From the NCBI GenBank assembly GCA_023301465.1, contig JALZUQ010000015.1, positions 1 to 50,967 on the forward strand: a DNA stretch of 50,967 nt. The letters run 5' to 3'. The position numbers were made by a program, and so were the translations under genes. Shown here in pieces: positions 1 to 9,449 of the stretch (the stretch's first letter is position 1; the number at the start of each line of letters is the position of its first letter). The notes beneath the pieces are model-generated. The model did not search any database, was not told where the DNA came from, and saw only the letters and a program-made list of their open reading frames with translations. The stretch is from Oligoflexales bacterium. Lineage in GTDB: Bacteria; Bdellovibrionota_B; Oligoflexia; Oligoflexales; JALZUQ01.

Positions 1-39
1 CATTTTAATATTGAGTTTGAGCTCTAAGACTGTCTGTTT

Positions 40-165
40 TTAAGCAACCAAATCAAATTCTATTTTTTCATAATCTACAATCGGTGTTTTTACATTACGA
101 TGCGGCAAATCAAAGCTAACCTCAGGTATGAGAGTGAATATTCGCGTTCGTAATTTAAAAAACAC
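40..165 (-). pseudogene. possible 3' fragment of a gene, 41 codons
   Basis: A minus-strand reading frame begins at a GTG directly after a stop codon and ends in TAA. Its predicted end (…KTPIVDYEKIEFDLVA) has a normal amino-acid mix, like the tail of a real protein, but it has no ribosome binding site. It lies just downstream of the transposase gene on the same strand. It could be the tail of a gene cut by the insertion element, or chance. I do not recognise the family. Confidence 0.22.
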
Positions 166-225
166 TCATGATTTACGGTGTTTATCATTGGTTTCAATCT
201 AAATTGTGGCTTATAGCGTTTTTAC

Positions 226-1485
226 TCAGCAAGGGCAGATGCTGCATGCAGTTATTTTATCATTTTGTGCTATTCGTTGCTCTCTCATTTTCTGAATATC
301 CACTTTTATGTTTACTTCAGAAGGATCTTCACCGTTAAATGCTTCAAACGGCGTTAACCCTCCCAATCCCAGCATGGGGATTCTGTTATTTTGTTCTTCC
401 ACAAAAAAATCGACATACTTTTTCACAGCTTTTAAATCTTTTAGATTTAGGCTGTAAAGGTAACGGTTTTTGAGGCGGTGAAAAAATGATTCGATCATTG
501 AGTTGCTGTAATCTATGTCTATACCAGCAATAGTTAGTTTTGCTTTTATGGTTTGCAGGTACTCATGTACTTGGTGGTTATCATTTTCAGAGCCTCCGTC
601 AGTTATGATCTGTGGGTTTGCGTTTTGAGAGTTTTCAAAAGCTTGTTTGATAAGGCCAGTAGTGCTTTTGCCTCCGTAGCGAGTGCTGACATGGTGAGCT
701 AAAATTATTCTTGAAAAATTATCTATAATCGCTTGAATATAGATCCTTTGACCTGTGATGGTTTTAATAATGCTTAGATCAAGGTGCCATATCTGATTTG
801 GTTTTAAGGCTCTTATCCCTTGTCGGTTTTTGAGCTTATATTTTCTTTTAAGCCCTCTTTGAACATCATTTGTTTTGATGATTCTAAACCAAGATGAAAT
901 GGATAGGTTAATCCAGCCTTGTCGTTTTGAGTATAAGAAAAGTGATGTCAGGGAGAAATGAGAATATTTTTTATCTGAAGCGATTGAGACGATGGAATGA
1001 ACTTCGTCAGATGAAATTTTTGTAGGTCTTAGTTTTTGACATGTTTTTTCTTCAAGTTTGCAGTCAGTCGACTCTTTGGACCAAAACTTGAATCTTTGTG
1101 GTGATAAGCTAAGAGTTTCTAGGATGTCTTTCAGGGGAATGGTTTGTGTAGACTCTTTGATTTTTGAAATGAGAGTTTTTTTAGATTCAAGGTCTTTTAG
1201 TTTACGAAATTGTATTTGAAACCCAAACAGTCTGAATGTGAAGATGGCGATATTTGATAGTGTGGTGTTTTCTATAAGCTTCTTTCTTAGAATAGAGTTT
1301 TCAGCGATTAACTCTTTATCCGGTTTATCAAGGCTAGGGTGAGTGACTATATTTGAGAGTGGTTTTTTGATCCAAGTTCTGATGGTGGATTTTGGTATGT
1401 TTAGGTCAGAAAACAAATTGGGGTTTTTTGATTGATGGACGAGTATTTTAATTCTGTGATCATATGTTTTGTAGGTGTGGTTCAA
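226..1485 (-). mobile_element. DDE (rve-type) transposase of an IS3/IS481-like element
   Basis: A 419-residue transposase with a TTG start preceded by a weak AGAGA. The N-terminal ~60 residues look like a helix-turn-helix (STIRTWIKKP) followed by a helical region. The C-terminal half is an integrase core: D236 in WHLDLS, D296 in ITDGGSEND and E332 in SNSMIESFFHRLK, with 35 residues between the last two, the classic D,D35E spacing. All three acidic residues are present and the frame is intact, so the enzyme could be active. It would cut and join DNA ends to move its element. The extreme C-terminus ends in a CSIC-type cysteine pair. I could not identify terminal inverted repeats or a target duplication, so the element's borders are unknown. 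It is a single ORF, without the orfA/orfB frameshift typical of IS3. Confidence 0.85.
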
Positions 1486-1602
1486 TTTTAGTCTCTAAGA
1501 AAGAGCTGAGCCTATCATATGTGGGTGTTGGTACGAAAATTCGACGGATATGAGCTCGTTTGGCTTGGTACACCGCAATGGGTCACATATGGGTCATGAA
1601 CG
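1486..1602. other. non-coding stretch upstream of the transposase
   Basis: No gene is visible here. An 8-bp inverted repeat, CATATGTG at 1516-1523 and CACATATG at 1584-1591, lies between the transposase start and the tRNA terminator. It might mark an insertion-element end or an operator, but nothing matching it was seen on the other side of the transposase. Confidence 0.3.
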
Positions 1603-1628
1603 AAAAAACTTCAAAATTATGAAGTTTT
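1603..1628 (-). terminator. intrinsic terminator after tRNA-CAU
   Basis: Read on the minus strand, a 9-bp stem AAAACTTCA / TGAAGTTTT with a 6-nt loop is followed by further T residues. It lies about 40 nt beyond the tRNA 3' end and would stop the tRNA (or dnaG-rpoD-tRNA) transcript before the transposase gene. Confidence 0.7.
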
Positions 1629-1666
1629 CAGATCGCTCTAAGTAGTTGTATTTATTAAGAAAATGA

Positions 1667-1743
1667 TGGTGGGACCACAGGGACTTGAACCCCGGACCAA
1701 TCGGTTATGAGCCGACTGCTCTAACCAGCTGAGCTATGGTCCC
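1667..1743 (-). tRNA. tRNA with CAU anticodon, probably tRNA-Ile2 (lysidine type)
   Basis: A complete 77-nt cloverleaf with encoded CCA. The acceptor stem GGGACCA pairs with TGGTCCC, followed by discriminator A and CCA. The D-arm is AGCTCAGCTGGTTAGAGC, the anticodon loop CTCATAA, and the T-arm contains GGTTCAAGTCC. CAU could mean elongator Met or Ile2. The anticodon arm CGGCTCATAACCG and the overall pattern resemble bacterial Ile2 tRNAs, whose C34 is changed to lysidine by TilS to read AUA; I favour Ile2 but cannot exclude Met. It lies 54 nt after the rpoD stop on the same strand. A TATATT box just upstream could give it its own promoter, or it may be read through from rpoD. Confidence 0.93.
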
Positions 1744-1797
1744 ATGAATGAATATAAAATTTATCACTAATGACGTAGATGGCAAACGTAAATTAAA

Positions 1798-3750
1798 TTA
1801 TTGCTCAATAAACGCTCGTAGTTTTTTGCTACGCGAAGGGTGTCTTAGTTTTCTGAGTGCTTTTGCTTCGATTTGACGAATGCGTTCACGGGTGACATCA
1901 AAGTTTTGACCTACCTCTTCTAGGGTATGATCGCTTTTCTCGTCGATACCAAAACGCATGCGAAGAACCTTTTCTTCACGTGGTGTTAAAGTAGCAAGTG
2001 CTTTCTCTGTCTGATCTTCAAGGCTTCCTGACATTACTTTGTCAGAAGGTGAGATCGTCGTTTTGTCTTCTAAGAAGTCACCGATGTTGTTGTCTTCTTC
2101 TTCACCAATTGGTGTTTCAAGAGAAATAGGTTCTACAGCGATTTTTAGTACTTTGCGGACTTTATCTAAGCCTAGTTCCATTCTTTCAGCAATTTCTTCT
2201 GGAGTTGGCTCTCTGCCTAACTCTTGGATTAACTGACGACTTGAACGTATCAGTTTATTGATGGTTTCGATCATGTGCACTGGAATACGAATAGTACGTG
2301 CTTGGTCTGCAATCGCTCTCGTGATTGCCTGTCTAATCCACCACGTTGCATAAGTTGAAAACTTATAACCACGGCGATATTCAAACTTCTCAACAGCTTT
2401 CATGAGGCCAATGTTGCCTTCTTGAATGAGGTCTAAGAATTGAAGGCCACGGTTAGTGTATTTTTTTGCAATTGAAACGACGAGTCTTAAGTTTGCTTCT
2501 ACAAGCTCTTGCTTCGCATCTTCAGCACGTTTTTGAAGAACAGCAAGCTCTTCATAGATTGGCTGAATTTCATCGCGACCTAAATGAGACTCATCACAAC
2601 ATCGTTGGATTGTTTCTAATGCTGTACGAGTATTTCTGGTGATACGTGCCCACTCGCGATCTGTTGCTCTGCCTAATGGTTCCGTCACCCTTCTTTCAAC
2701 AGCAGCTAGAAGCTCTTCTGGAGTAATGCCAGCACGGCGAGCGTAAATTTTCACATCACTTTTTGCTTCACGAAGACTTGTAGCGTGTGCAGCAAGTTTG
2801 TTGACAACATCCGTTAATAGTTTTCGGTTAATGTTTAGGTTTTTAAGAGCAGCAAACATTTCTTCAATAATATCTACAGCTTTTTGTTGGCTCTTTTTAG
2901 ATGAATTCTTTTTAGATGCTGTCTTTGCGGCTGCTTGGTAACGCTTGTAGATTTCAAGAAACAATCTTGTGGTTCCCTGAAGTTTTTCTGCGTGAGCTTC
3001 TTCGTTTGAAGATGCTTCATCGTCATCAAAGCCTTTGATAAAAGTTTTCATGCGTGCATCACCGTTTGCAAAATTGTCTGCAGCGGTGATAATGACATCC
3101 ATTCCAATTTTGATATCAAGAATGCGTCTTAAAATGATGTTTTCTTCTGATTCAATTTTCTTGGCGATAATAACTTCGCCTTCACGAGAAAGAAGTGCAA
3201 CGCTACCCATTTTACGCAAGTAGATACGTACTGGATCATTTGATTTAGCTACTGCAGCAGAGTCGTTTTTTACTTTGATGACTTTAGTGGTGTCTATTTT
3301 TGGGGTTTTGATTTCTGGCGTAGCTTTCTTTTCTACTTTAGCTTCAACTGGAGCAGGTTCTTCTGCTGGTTTAGGAGGAGCAATAATCTTTGATTTGTCT
3401 TTTACTTTGATTTCTTTTTCATGGAGAGCAAGAACCATCTCATCAATTACTTCTGGTCTAAGAAGTGCTTTAGGTAGAGATTCAGTGAGGAGTTTATAGC
3501 TGACGGTGTTTTTGTTTTCTTCACCGTGTTGTTCTAGTTTCTTATAGACTTTTGCAAAAAATAAAGACTTTCTAACATTCGTAAATTTTTTCTCGTCAGT
3601 TTTTGTTGGGGTCTTCTTTGTGACTTTTTTCTTTGTAGTTTTTTTTGCAACTTTTTTCTTAGATGCAGTTTCTTTTTTTACGATTTTTCTTTTTGCGGTT
3701 TTCTTTGTAGCAGTTGATGTTTTCGTTGTCTTTTTTTTGGTTTTAGCCAT
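1798..3750 (-). CDS. rpoD: RNA polymerase primary sigma factor RpoD (sigma-70)
   Basis: The housekeeping sigma factor, 650 residues, which directs RNA polymerase to -35/-10 promoters. Region 1.1-like sequence lies around residues 60-115, and region 1.2 begins with [12 protein letters not shown] near 171. Region 2 holds [20 protein letters not shown] and the -10 reading helix [12 protein letters not shown] near 467. Region 4.2 ([20 protein letters not shown]) forms the last ~43 residues and reads the -35 element. Residues 2-56 are an unusual Lys/Thr/Ala-rich extension resembling histone H1 tails, and a Pro/Glu-rich linker covers ~120-160. The start is supported by GAGG five bases upstream. It lies 308 bases downstream of dnaG, the common macromolecular-synthesis arrangement, but here with a hairpin between them. 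Confidence 0.98.
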   Translation of the reverse strand: MAKTKKKTTKTSTATKKTAKRKIVKKETASKKKVAKKTTKKKVTKKTPTKTDEKKFTNVRKSLFFAKVYKKLEQHGEENKNTVSYKLLTESLPKALLRPEVIDEMVLALHEKEIKVKDKSKIIAPPKPAEEPAPVEAKVEKKATPEIKTPKIDTTKVIKVKNDSAAVAKSNDPVRIYLRKMGSVALLSREGEVIIAKKIESEENIILRRILDIKIGMDVIITAADNFANGDARMKTFIKGFDDDEASSNEEAHAEKLQGTTRLFLEIYKRYQAAAKTASKKNSSKKSQQKAVDIIEEMFAALKNLNINRKLLTDVVNKLAAHATSLREAKSDVKIYARRAGITPEELLAAVERRVTEPLGRATDREWARITRNTRTALETIQRCCDESHLGRDEIQPIYEELAVLQKRAEDAKQELVEANLRLVVSIAKKYTNRGLQFLDLIQEGNIGLMKAVEKFEYRRGYKFSTYATWWIRQAITRAIADQARTIRIPVHMIETINKLIRSSRQLIQELGREPTPEEIAERMELGLDKVRKVLKIAVEPISLETPIGEEEDNNIGDFLEDKTTISPSDKVMSGSLEDQTEKALATLTPREEKVLRMRFGIDEKSDHTLEEVGQNFDVTRERIRQIEAKALRKLRHPSRSKKLRAFIEQ

Positions 3751-3977
3751 GAGGTCCTCGTTTAAATGAAAGCATCAACATCTTAAAGTGAATTGTTTTC
3801 TGGAAACAAAAAACAACACACCAAAGTCTTTGATATATAATTACCCTTTTGATTTAACTATATGACCAAAATGCATACAAGCTAAAAATGCACAAAAACA
3901 CAAAAATATTCGCTTCTTATCCAATTTCTAGCATCGTTTTTGCATACAGTTAAAAATATAAAAGAATAGGAGTATCC
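3751..3977 (-). promoter_or_regulatory. dnaG-rpoD intergenic leader
   Basis: This AT-rich stretch of about 230 bases sits between the hairpin behind dnaG and the rpoD start. It should carry the rpoD promoter if the hairpin terminates transcription, but I found no convincing -35/-10 pair. The word GTATGCA occurs twice on the minus strand (GTATGCATTTT and GTATGCAAAAA). No gene is visible. Confidence 0.3.
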
Positions 3978-4026
3978 AAAAAGACAGAAGTTGTGGCTCT
4001 GGTATTTTTGACGATTATTCTGTCTT
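3978..4026 (-). terminator. possible terminator between dnaG and rpoD
   Basis: On the minus strand a perfect 9-bp stem AAGACAGAA / TTCTGTCTT is followed at once by a short T run. The loop is long (28 nt), so termination may be partial. Its place 33 bases after the dnaG stop suggests it sets dnaG and rpoD expression apart. Confidence 0.45.
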
Positions 4027-4058
4027 ACCGCTCTCATAGGTGGTTATAAAGTGTTTAA

Positions 4059-5882
4059 TTAAAAGTCTTTGTCTAGCTGAAGCAATTGTTGGTTGAGTTG
4101 GTGGATCATCATCAAGGTTTCTTGAATGCCTTCATTTTTCTCGCGGTCTTCTAACCTGTTGAATTTGCTTATGTTTGTTTTAGCTCTAGTGATCTGCTCT
4201 TTGATTTGGCGTCTTTTAGACTCTTTTGCGAGGGTATCCAGCATTTTCATCCTGTCGACACCTTCAAATGCAGCCTTCTTGGACTGAAGATCACCAATGA
4301 ACCTTGGTACCACTGGCTGCCATTTATCTAGCCAGAGCTGGGTATGGTATTTGGCCTTGGATTCATCTTCGATACTTTTCATTGAAAATTGGTGGGTGAG
4401 CATATCCACAAGAAAGTCATGCCAGAACTGGTCAAGTTTCAACCTTTCACGCAAGTGGGTTTTAACTTTTGAAAAGTCTATAGCAGTGGGGTTCGCATGA
4501 AAGATGTGTGCAATATATTCAAACTCTATATTTTCTGGGGCTGATGTGATGGTTTGCGGTACTTTAGGAGGGCCTGGTTCCGCGTATTTAGGTGGATGGT
4601 TTTGCTCCTTCATTCCTTGAAGTAAAACTTCTTGAGAAATCCCTGTTCGGTCTTGAATTTTGTTCATAAGAAAGCTGCGGTGAATAGGACTACTAATGGA
4701 ACGGAGCCATGGAAGTAGCTTTTTTTGTAGGAGGGTAGGTAAGTTTATTTCTCCGGATTTTTGCATTAGGTAATCAAACGCCCAGTCTAAAAGTGGTTTT
4801 GCGTTTTTTTGTAGTTCTATGAATTTTTCTTTCCCAAACTTTTGAAGGTAAGAGTCAGGGTCTTCGTTTGCTGGGAGTTTCATGACAAACCCTTGCATAA
4901 CTTCTGCTTGTAAAAACTGTTCTGCAGCCTTTAATGAAGCTTTCAGTCCTGCTTCGTCGCCATCAAATACAAAGTAGATTCGGTGACATCTGCTGGATAA
5001 AAGTCTAAGGTGTTGGTCACTAAATTGAGTTCCGCAAACAGCGACGGCGTTTTCGATTCCGTGTTTTCGCATTTGTATCACATCCATGTAGCCCTCTAGA
5101 ACAAAGGCTTCTTTACTTTTTTGGATAGAGTCTTTTGCGTTATGATAGTTATATAAAGTTGCTTTTTTATCATAAAGTGGGTGAGCAGGGCTATTAATAT
5201 ATTTTGGTTTTGCGTCTTTCCACGCTCTTGCACCAAACGCAATAACTCGGCCTTCTTTGTCATGAATAGGAATCATCAATCTTTCGCGGAAAAAGTCATA
5301 TTCTCCGCCACTATATTGGTGGCTCGGCTTGATAATCTGAGCAAGTACACCAGCTCGTGATAGATTTTGGCTTTGAAGGGTTTTAGATATTTGATTTTTC
5401 TGGTGTGATGAAAGGCCAAACTCAAAAAGTTCAATGTGCTCCGAAGTAAAACCTCTTTCTTTTAAGTATTGCAGCCATCTATTTGAATCATCAGATTGAT
5501 TGTTTAAGTTTTTTTTGTATGTACCTAGCGAAAGCTGAAGGCTCTTGTAGACTTCGTGTTTATTAAAGTTGTCTTTGTTGTTGCGAGTGGGCTTATCTAG
5601 CTCAGGGCATGGGACGCTGTATTTTTTGCTGAGGATTTTTAGGGCTTCTATAAACTCTACATGACGAGTTTTTTGGATGAATTCAATGGCATCACCACTT
5701 TCTTGGCACCCAAAGCAGAAGTAGTTGTCATCATAAACATAAAAGGATGGTGTGTTTTCGTTATGAAAAGGACACAACCCCACATATTTTGATGAGCGGC
5801 GTTCTAATTTGATGCTTTCACCAATGAGTTCTCTAATTTTTACTGCGGCTTTGATCCGCATGATGGCAGACTGTAGTCCCAT
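4059..5882 (-). CDS. dnaG: DNA primase DnaG
   Basis: Primase makes the short RNA primers for lagging-strand synthesis at the replication fork, together with DnaB helicase. The N-terminal CHC2 zinc finger is complete: C37, H40, C56 and C59. The catalytic core has the RERLMIPIHD motif near 200-208, and the Toprim fold shows E263 (VLEGYMDVI) and D307/D309 (DGDEAG), which bind metal. A less conserved helical C-terminal ~170 residues would bind DnaB. Its 607 residues match the family size. AGAGG lies only two bases before this ATG; an ATG at codon 8 is an alternative start. rpoD follows on the same strand, but the usual upstream partners rpsU and yqeY are absent; instead the divergent yajQ begins 134 bases away. 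Confidence 0.98.
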   Translation of the reverse strand: MGLQSAIMRIKAAVKIRELIGESIKLERRSSKYVGLCPFHNENTPSFYVYDDNYFCFGCQESGDAIEFIQKTRHVEFIEALKILSKKYSVPCPELDKPTRNNKDNFNKHEVYKSLQLSLGTYKKNLNNQSDDSNRWLQYLKERGFTSEHIELFEFGLSSHQKNQISKTLQSQNLSRAGVLAQIIKPSHQYSGGEYDFFRERLMIPIHDKEGRVIAFGARAWKDAKPKYINSPAHPLYDKKATLYNYHNAKDSIQKSKEAFVLEGYMDVIQMRKHGIENAVAVCGTQFSDQHLRLLSSRCHRIYFVFDGDEAGLKASLKAAEQFLQAEVMQGFVMKLPANEDPDSYLQKFGKEKFIELQKNAKPLLDWAFDYLMQKSGEINLPTLLQKKLLPWLRSISSPIHRSFLMNKIQDRTGISQEVLLQGMKEQNHPPKYAEPGPPKVPQTITSAPENIEFEYIAHIFHANPTAIDFSKVKTHLRERLKLDQFWHDFLVDMLTHQFSMKSIEDESKAKYHTQLWLDKWQPVVPRFIGDLQSKKAAFEGVDRMKMLDTLAKESKRRQIKEQITRAKTNISKFNRLEDREKNEGIQETLMMIHQLNQQLLQLDKDF

Positions 5883-5952
5883 AGCCTCTTAACTTGCTGA
5901 ATGTTTTTACAGATCTCTTTTTTACATACTAAAAAGGGGTCTGCGAAATGGA

Positions 5953-5981
5953 TTGTAAAAATGGATGTAACCCGCTATTAC
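5953..5981 (+). promoter_or_regulatory. predicted sigma-70 promoter of yajQ-ychF
   Basis: TTGTAA at 5953-5958 and TATTAC at 5976-5981 are separated by exactly 17 bases. They lie about 35 bases before the yajQ ATG, in the dnaG/yajQ divergent gap. Confidence 0.5.
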
Positions 5982-6016
5982 TGATTGGTTTGTAACATTT
6001 GCAATGGAGAAATCAT

Positions 6017-6508
6017 ATGCCTTCTTTTGATGTTGTATCTCAAGTAGATATGCAGGAATTAGACAACGTTATTAATCAAGTCAAAAAAGAAATCGGTCAG
6101 AGATTTGACTTTCGAGGCTCTAAATCATCTATATCATTTGATAAAGTGAAAGAGCAGATCAAAATCAACGCAGATGACGACATGAAACTAACAGCTGTCC
6201 ATCAAATACTCATGACAAAAATGGCTAAGCGTAGCGTTGACCACCGAAGCCTAGATAAAGGGGAAGCAAAAGCTGGTTCTCAGGGTATCCTTGCTCAAGT
6301 TGTGACTGTGCGTTCAGGTCTAGACAAAGAAAAAGCAAAAAAAGTAACAAAGTGCATCAAAGAGATGAGCCTGAAAGTAACCACTGAAATCAGGGACGAT
6401 CAGGTTCGTGTCACCGGAAAAAAAATTGATGATTTACAACAAGTTCAATCAAACCTTTCAAGCCAAATTACAGAGTTCTCTTTGCAATTTGTGAATCAAA
6501 GAAGTTAA
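6017..6508 (+). CDS. yajQ: YajQ family nucleotide-binding protein (UPF0234)
   Basis: A 163-residue protein recognised by its opening MPSFDVVSQVDMQELDNVIN, the RFDFRGSKSSI segment and the C-terminal RVTGKKIDDLQ. YajQ proteins have two ferredoxin-like domains that bind nucleotides; in Xanthomonas and Pseudomonas a member binds cyclic di-GMP and works with a transcription factor. The ATG at 6017 is preceded by GGAGA at a good distance, so an upstream in-frame ATG at 5999 is not favoured. It is followed after two bases by ychF, so the two are surely co-transcribed. Given the PilZ and EAL proteins elsewhere in the window, a c-di-GMP effector role is possible but unproven. Confidence 0.95.
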   Translation: MPSFDVVSQVDMQELDNVINQVKKEIGQRFDFRGSKSSISFDKVKEQIKINADDDMKLTAVHQILMTKMAKRSVDHRSLDKGEAKAGSQGILAQVVTVRSGLDKEKAKKVTKCIKEMSLKVTTEIRDDQVRVTGKKIDDLQQVQSNLSSQITEFSLQFVNQRS

Positions 6509-6510
6509 TT

Positions 6511-7632
6511 ATGAGTTTTAATTGCGGCATCGTTGGATTGCCAAATATTGGTAAGTCTACATTATTTAATGCTTTAACACAGGCCGGTGCCCAATCAGCG
6601 AACTTTCCTTTTTGTACGATTGAACCGAATATTGGTCGAGTTGATATTCCTGACAGCCGAATGGAAACCATCGTCAAACACATAAAGCCTCAAAAGGTTA
6701 TTCCAGTTTCTATGGAGTTTGTGGATATTGCTGGTTTGGTGAAAGGTGCATCTAAAGGCGAGGGGCTTGGTAACCAGTTTCTTACCAATATTCGAAATGT
6801 TGATGCTATCGTGCACGTCGTTCGTTGTTTTGATGATGAAGAGATCACGCATGTAGAGGGTAGTGTAAACCCGAGGCGTGATATTGAAACCATTGATACA
6901 GAATTAACACTTGCAGACCTTGCAACAGTAGAAAAATCTATAGAACGCTACAAAAAGCTTACGAAGTCTGGCGATAAAAAAATAATGCCTATCGTCGAGA
7001 TGCTCAATGCTCTTCAAGCTCATTTAAATGAACTGATTCCCGCAAGAAGGTTTGAATACGCTGCCCTCAATGGAGACGGTACTTCTAGTGTAGAACATGC
7101 TTGGAGAGACTTGCATTTATTGAGCTCCAAAAAAGTGATGTACGTTTGTAACGTCACTGAAGATTTAGCAAATGGTGAGTCCAGCAATCTATGGGTTGAC
7201 GAAGTCAAAGAAATTGCAAAAACCGACTCAGCTCCAGTGGTGTTAATCAGTGCGAAAATCGAAGAAGAAATCATGGAAGTTGACGCAGAAGATCGCGTGG
7301 AGTTTCTAAAAGATATGGGGCTCAAAGAACCGGGTTTAAACCGTCTTATACGCAGTGGCTATAGTTTACTTGGTTTACAGACTTACTTTACTGCTGGAGA
7401 AAAAGAAGTTCGTGCTTGGACGATTCAGGTTGGTGATACAGCTCCTGTTGCTGCTGGTAAAATCCATACTGATTTTCAGCGTGGTTTTATTTGTGCCGAG
7501 GTCTACCATTGCGAAGATTTATTTGAGCATAAAGCAAAATCCGCCCTTAAAGAAAAAGGGTTGCTTAGAATTGAAGGTAAAGAATACGTTGTTCGTGATG
7601 GTGATGTCATGGAGTTTCGTTTTAACGTCTGA
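6511..7632 (+). CDS. ychF: YchF/Ola1 family P-loop NTPase
   Basis: A 373-residue Obg-like translation-associated NTPase of the cytosol. The P-loop GLPNIGKST is at residues 9-17, the switch/G3 segment [18 protein letters not shown] follows near 70, and the G4-like motif is NVTED rather than NKxD. That change explains why the family prefers ATP over GTP. The C-terminal TGS domain ([17 protein letters not shown] … [12 protein letters not shown]) is intact. YchF proteins bind ribosomes and take part in stress responses and redox control. It is the second gene of the yajQ operon, two bases after the yajQ stop. Confidence 0.98.
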   Translation: MSFNCGIVGLPNIGKSTLFNALTQAGAQSANFPFCTIEPNIGRVDIPDSRMETIVKHIKPQKVIPVSMEFVDIAGLVKGASKGEGLGNQFLTNIRNVDAIVHVVRCFDDEEITHVEGSVNPRRDIETIDTELTLADLATVEKSIERYKKLTKSGDKKIMPIVEMLNALQAHLNELIPARRFEYAALNGDGTSSVEHAWRDLHLLSSKKVMYVCNVTEDLANGESSNLWVDEVKEIAKTDSAPVVLISAKIEEEIMEVDAEDRVEFLKDMGLKEPGLNRLIRSGYSLLGLQTYFTAGEKEVRAWTIQVGDTAPVAAGKIHTDFQRGFICAEVYHCEDLFEHKAKSALKEKGLLRIEGKEYVVRDGDVMEFRFNV

Positions 7633-7676
7633 ATGTGGTCTTCGTATTCGCCGTGAAGTTTGAATAAAGATACTAT

Positions 7677-8357
7677 TTAGGGTGTGAATCTTCGATCCAA
7701 CTCTTCAAATAGGTTAATACTTGCGTAGGTAGTGTTTTTTAATATTTTTTGAAGGCTGTGTAGATCTTTTTTTAGTATCAGAGATGTCTCGTAAATTGCA
7801 TTATCAGCACTATTCGGGTTTTCGAACATAAGTAATGAAAGTTGAGCATTTGGTTGTGGAATGCAGTTCTTTAGTTTGGTTGTAATTTTCTTGAATTTTG
7901 GAACGGTTTTTTTTCTTATGAATTCAGCTAAGTCTTTACTGCTTTTTTTGAATAAATACTCGTGTTTTATTAATTTTAAATGAAGATTCTCTAAGTGCTT
8001 TTGTTTGTTTTTAGCTATGATGACTTGAATGGCTAATTTTAAAAAATCATTCTTTTCTTGTTTTTTAAAAAAACTATTGTCAATTGAATCGTGAATTTCA
8101 TTGGCGATTTTAGTGGCGGTTTCTTTGGGCGTGTTATTTGAAATCTGGGCTTCTTTCCCATTGTAGGCAGAAAGAGCGTCTGAAAACAACTTCGAATAAA
8201 AAACTGTAGCAGTTGAGAGTCTTAGGAAATGAGGGTCGTTCTTAAACGTTGTTTCTTGCATTTGTTTAAGTTCATTCTTGGTAGGAGGCTCACAGTTTTT
8301 TGCAAGTCCATCAAATGAAAGCAAAAACATCAATATACTAAGAATTGTTTTTCTCAT
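7677..8357 (-). CDS. hypothetical exported helical protein
   Basis: A 226-residue protein of unknown function. I chose the ATG at 8357 because it opens a clean signal peptide (MRKTILSILMFLLSFDGLAK, cut before NCE) and has AAGG eight bases upstream; the longer frame to 8423 would bury that signal. The mature part is Lys-rich and probably all-helical, with two cysteines (one right after the signal, one near 170 in KNCIPQP) that might pair. A periplasmic location is expected. It stands alone, converging on ychF, with no operon partner to suggest a role. No family recognised. Confidence 0.7.
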   Translation of the reverse strand: MRKTILSILMFLLSFDGLAKNCEPPTKNELKQMQETTFKNDPHFLRLSTATVFYSKLFSDALSAYNGKEAQISNNTPKETATKIANEIHDSIDNSFFKKQEKNDFLKLAIQVIIAKNKQKHLENLHLKLIKHEYLFKKSSKDLAEFIRKKTVPKFKKITTKLKNCIPQPNAQLSLLMFENPNSADNAIYETSLILKKDLHSLQKILKNTTYASINLFEELDRRFTP

Positions 8358-8550
8358 TTTTTTAGCCTTATAGTTCAATGGAAGCTTTAAAGAGACTTCG
8401 ATTTTCAAGTGGATTTTATGCATTTTAAATATTTATGAGTCAAGAGTCATTTAATGTTTTCTCCAATCGTAGTAAATATCAATGCTACTACCGAAATTAG
8501 GGCGGTTTTTTTGAAGTGGTGCTTTTTTCTGCTCTTTACAACTCTGAAGA

Positions 8551-9135
8551 TTATTCTAGGTTTTCATCAGGTTTAACCCAATAAGAACCACTAAATACTT
8601 CAGGGTCATTATCACCGATGTAATCAACGGAACGGTCGTAATTAAATTTATTTTTTAGTTGCTCAAGCACATTATAAACGATTGGGCAGACGCGGCTGTT
8701 TTCAATAGCACCAATAGACCCACCAAGGAAATCATCGCGGTCTAGATGAGGGAACTCACTGCAGTCATTTGGACGTGACTTGTAGATAGAACATTTTTTG
8801 TCTTTTAATAGTGGGCAAGGTTTTGTGGAAAAATGATAGTTTTGTTTATCTGCTTTGACTAAGAGTTTTTCTTTTGTTTGTTCCAATGATAGGCCTAAGA
8901 TACCCGATAAGTTTATGATGTCTTTTTCATCTATTTGAGGCTCCAGTTCCCTGCAACAGTTAGCACACTTGGTGCAGTCAATTTCAGATGCAATGTTATG
9001 ATATAAAGCTCTTGCGGTTTTATCTATAATTATAGGGTCTATCTCATTTTGTAGATATGACCTGAAGTTCCAATTGTCTTCCCAATGAACTTCAGCGTTT
9101 TTAGCAATAATTTTTAAATCTTTTTCTATTGTCAA
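8551..9135 (-). CDS. YkgJ-type CxxCxxCC zinc/iron-chelating domain protein
   Basis: A 194-residue protein with the YkgJ signature: CTKCANCC around residues 55-62, then CPLLKDKKCSIYKSRPNDCSEFP, and a late Cys in SRVCPI. This family is thought to hold a zinc or iron-sulphur centre through these cysteines; its biochemical role is poorly known. No signal peptide, so cytoplasmic. The start is a TTG with AGGGA four to five bases upstream; no internal Met offers a better start before the cysteine motif. It is monocistronic, between a small exported protein and tRNA-Gly. Confidence 0.88.
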   Translation of the reverse strand: MTIEKDLKIIAKNAEVHWEDNWNFRSYLQNEIDPIIIDKTARALYHNIASEIDCTKCANCCRELEPQIDEKDIINLSGILGLSLEQTKEKLLVKADKQNYHFSTKPCPLLKDKKCSIYKSRPNDCSEFPHLDRDDFLGGSIGAIENSRVCPIVYNVLEQLKNKFNYDRSVDYIGDNDPEVFSGSYWVKPDENLE

Positions 9136-9314
9136 AAGTTCCCTAATAATGGGGTTGAATATGATGGTGCGGAATCAGTATTGGCTCAAACTAAATGATA
9201 CGCCCTTGAGTAGGATATGTCTTCAGTAAAATATTCTGATAAAAATGTACTAGTGGGGCTCTTCTCGTTTGATGGTGGTTGGTAAGAGAGAGGGGTTTGT
9301 CAGGCTTAAAGCAA

Positions 9315-9347
9315 GAACCCTCATCCAAAAAAATCGGATGAGGGTTC
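9315..9347 (-). terminator. strong hairpin after tRNA-Gly
   Basis: A perfect 12-bp stem (GAACCCTCATCC / GGATGAGGGTTC) with a 9-nt loop, extended by AAGC/GCTT on the flanks. It lies 16 bases beyond the tRNA 3' end. The T-tract after it on the minus strand is broken (TTGCTTT), so it may act as terminator, 3'-end processing signal or both. Confidence 0.65.
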
Positions 9348-9362
9348 GTTATGCTTGACTTA

Positions 9363-9439
9363 TGGAGCGGGTAAAGAGACTCGAACTCTCGACCTACGCG
9401 ATGGCAACGCGTCGCTCTAGCCAACTGAGCTACACCCGC
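9363..9439 (-). tRNA. tRNA-Gly (GCC)
   Basis: A complete 77-nt cloverleaf: acceptor GCGGGTG with 3' strand TACCCGC, discriminator T, encoded CCA. D-arm AGCTCAGTTGGCTAGAGC, anticodon stem-loop ACGCG-TTGCCAT-CGCGT with anticodon GCC, and T-arm GAGAGTTCGAGTCTC. It reads GGC and GGT codons. It is monocistronic with its own promoter and terminator. Confidence 0.95.
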
Positions 9440-9449
9440 TTGAGGTATA

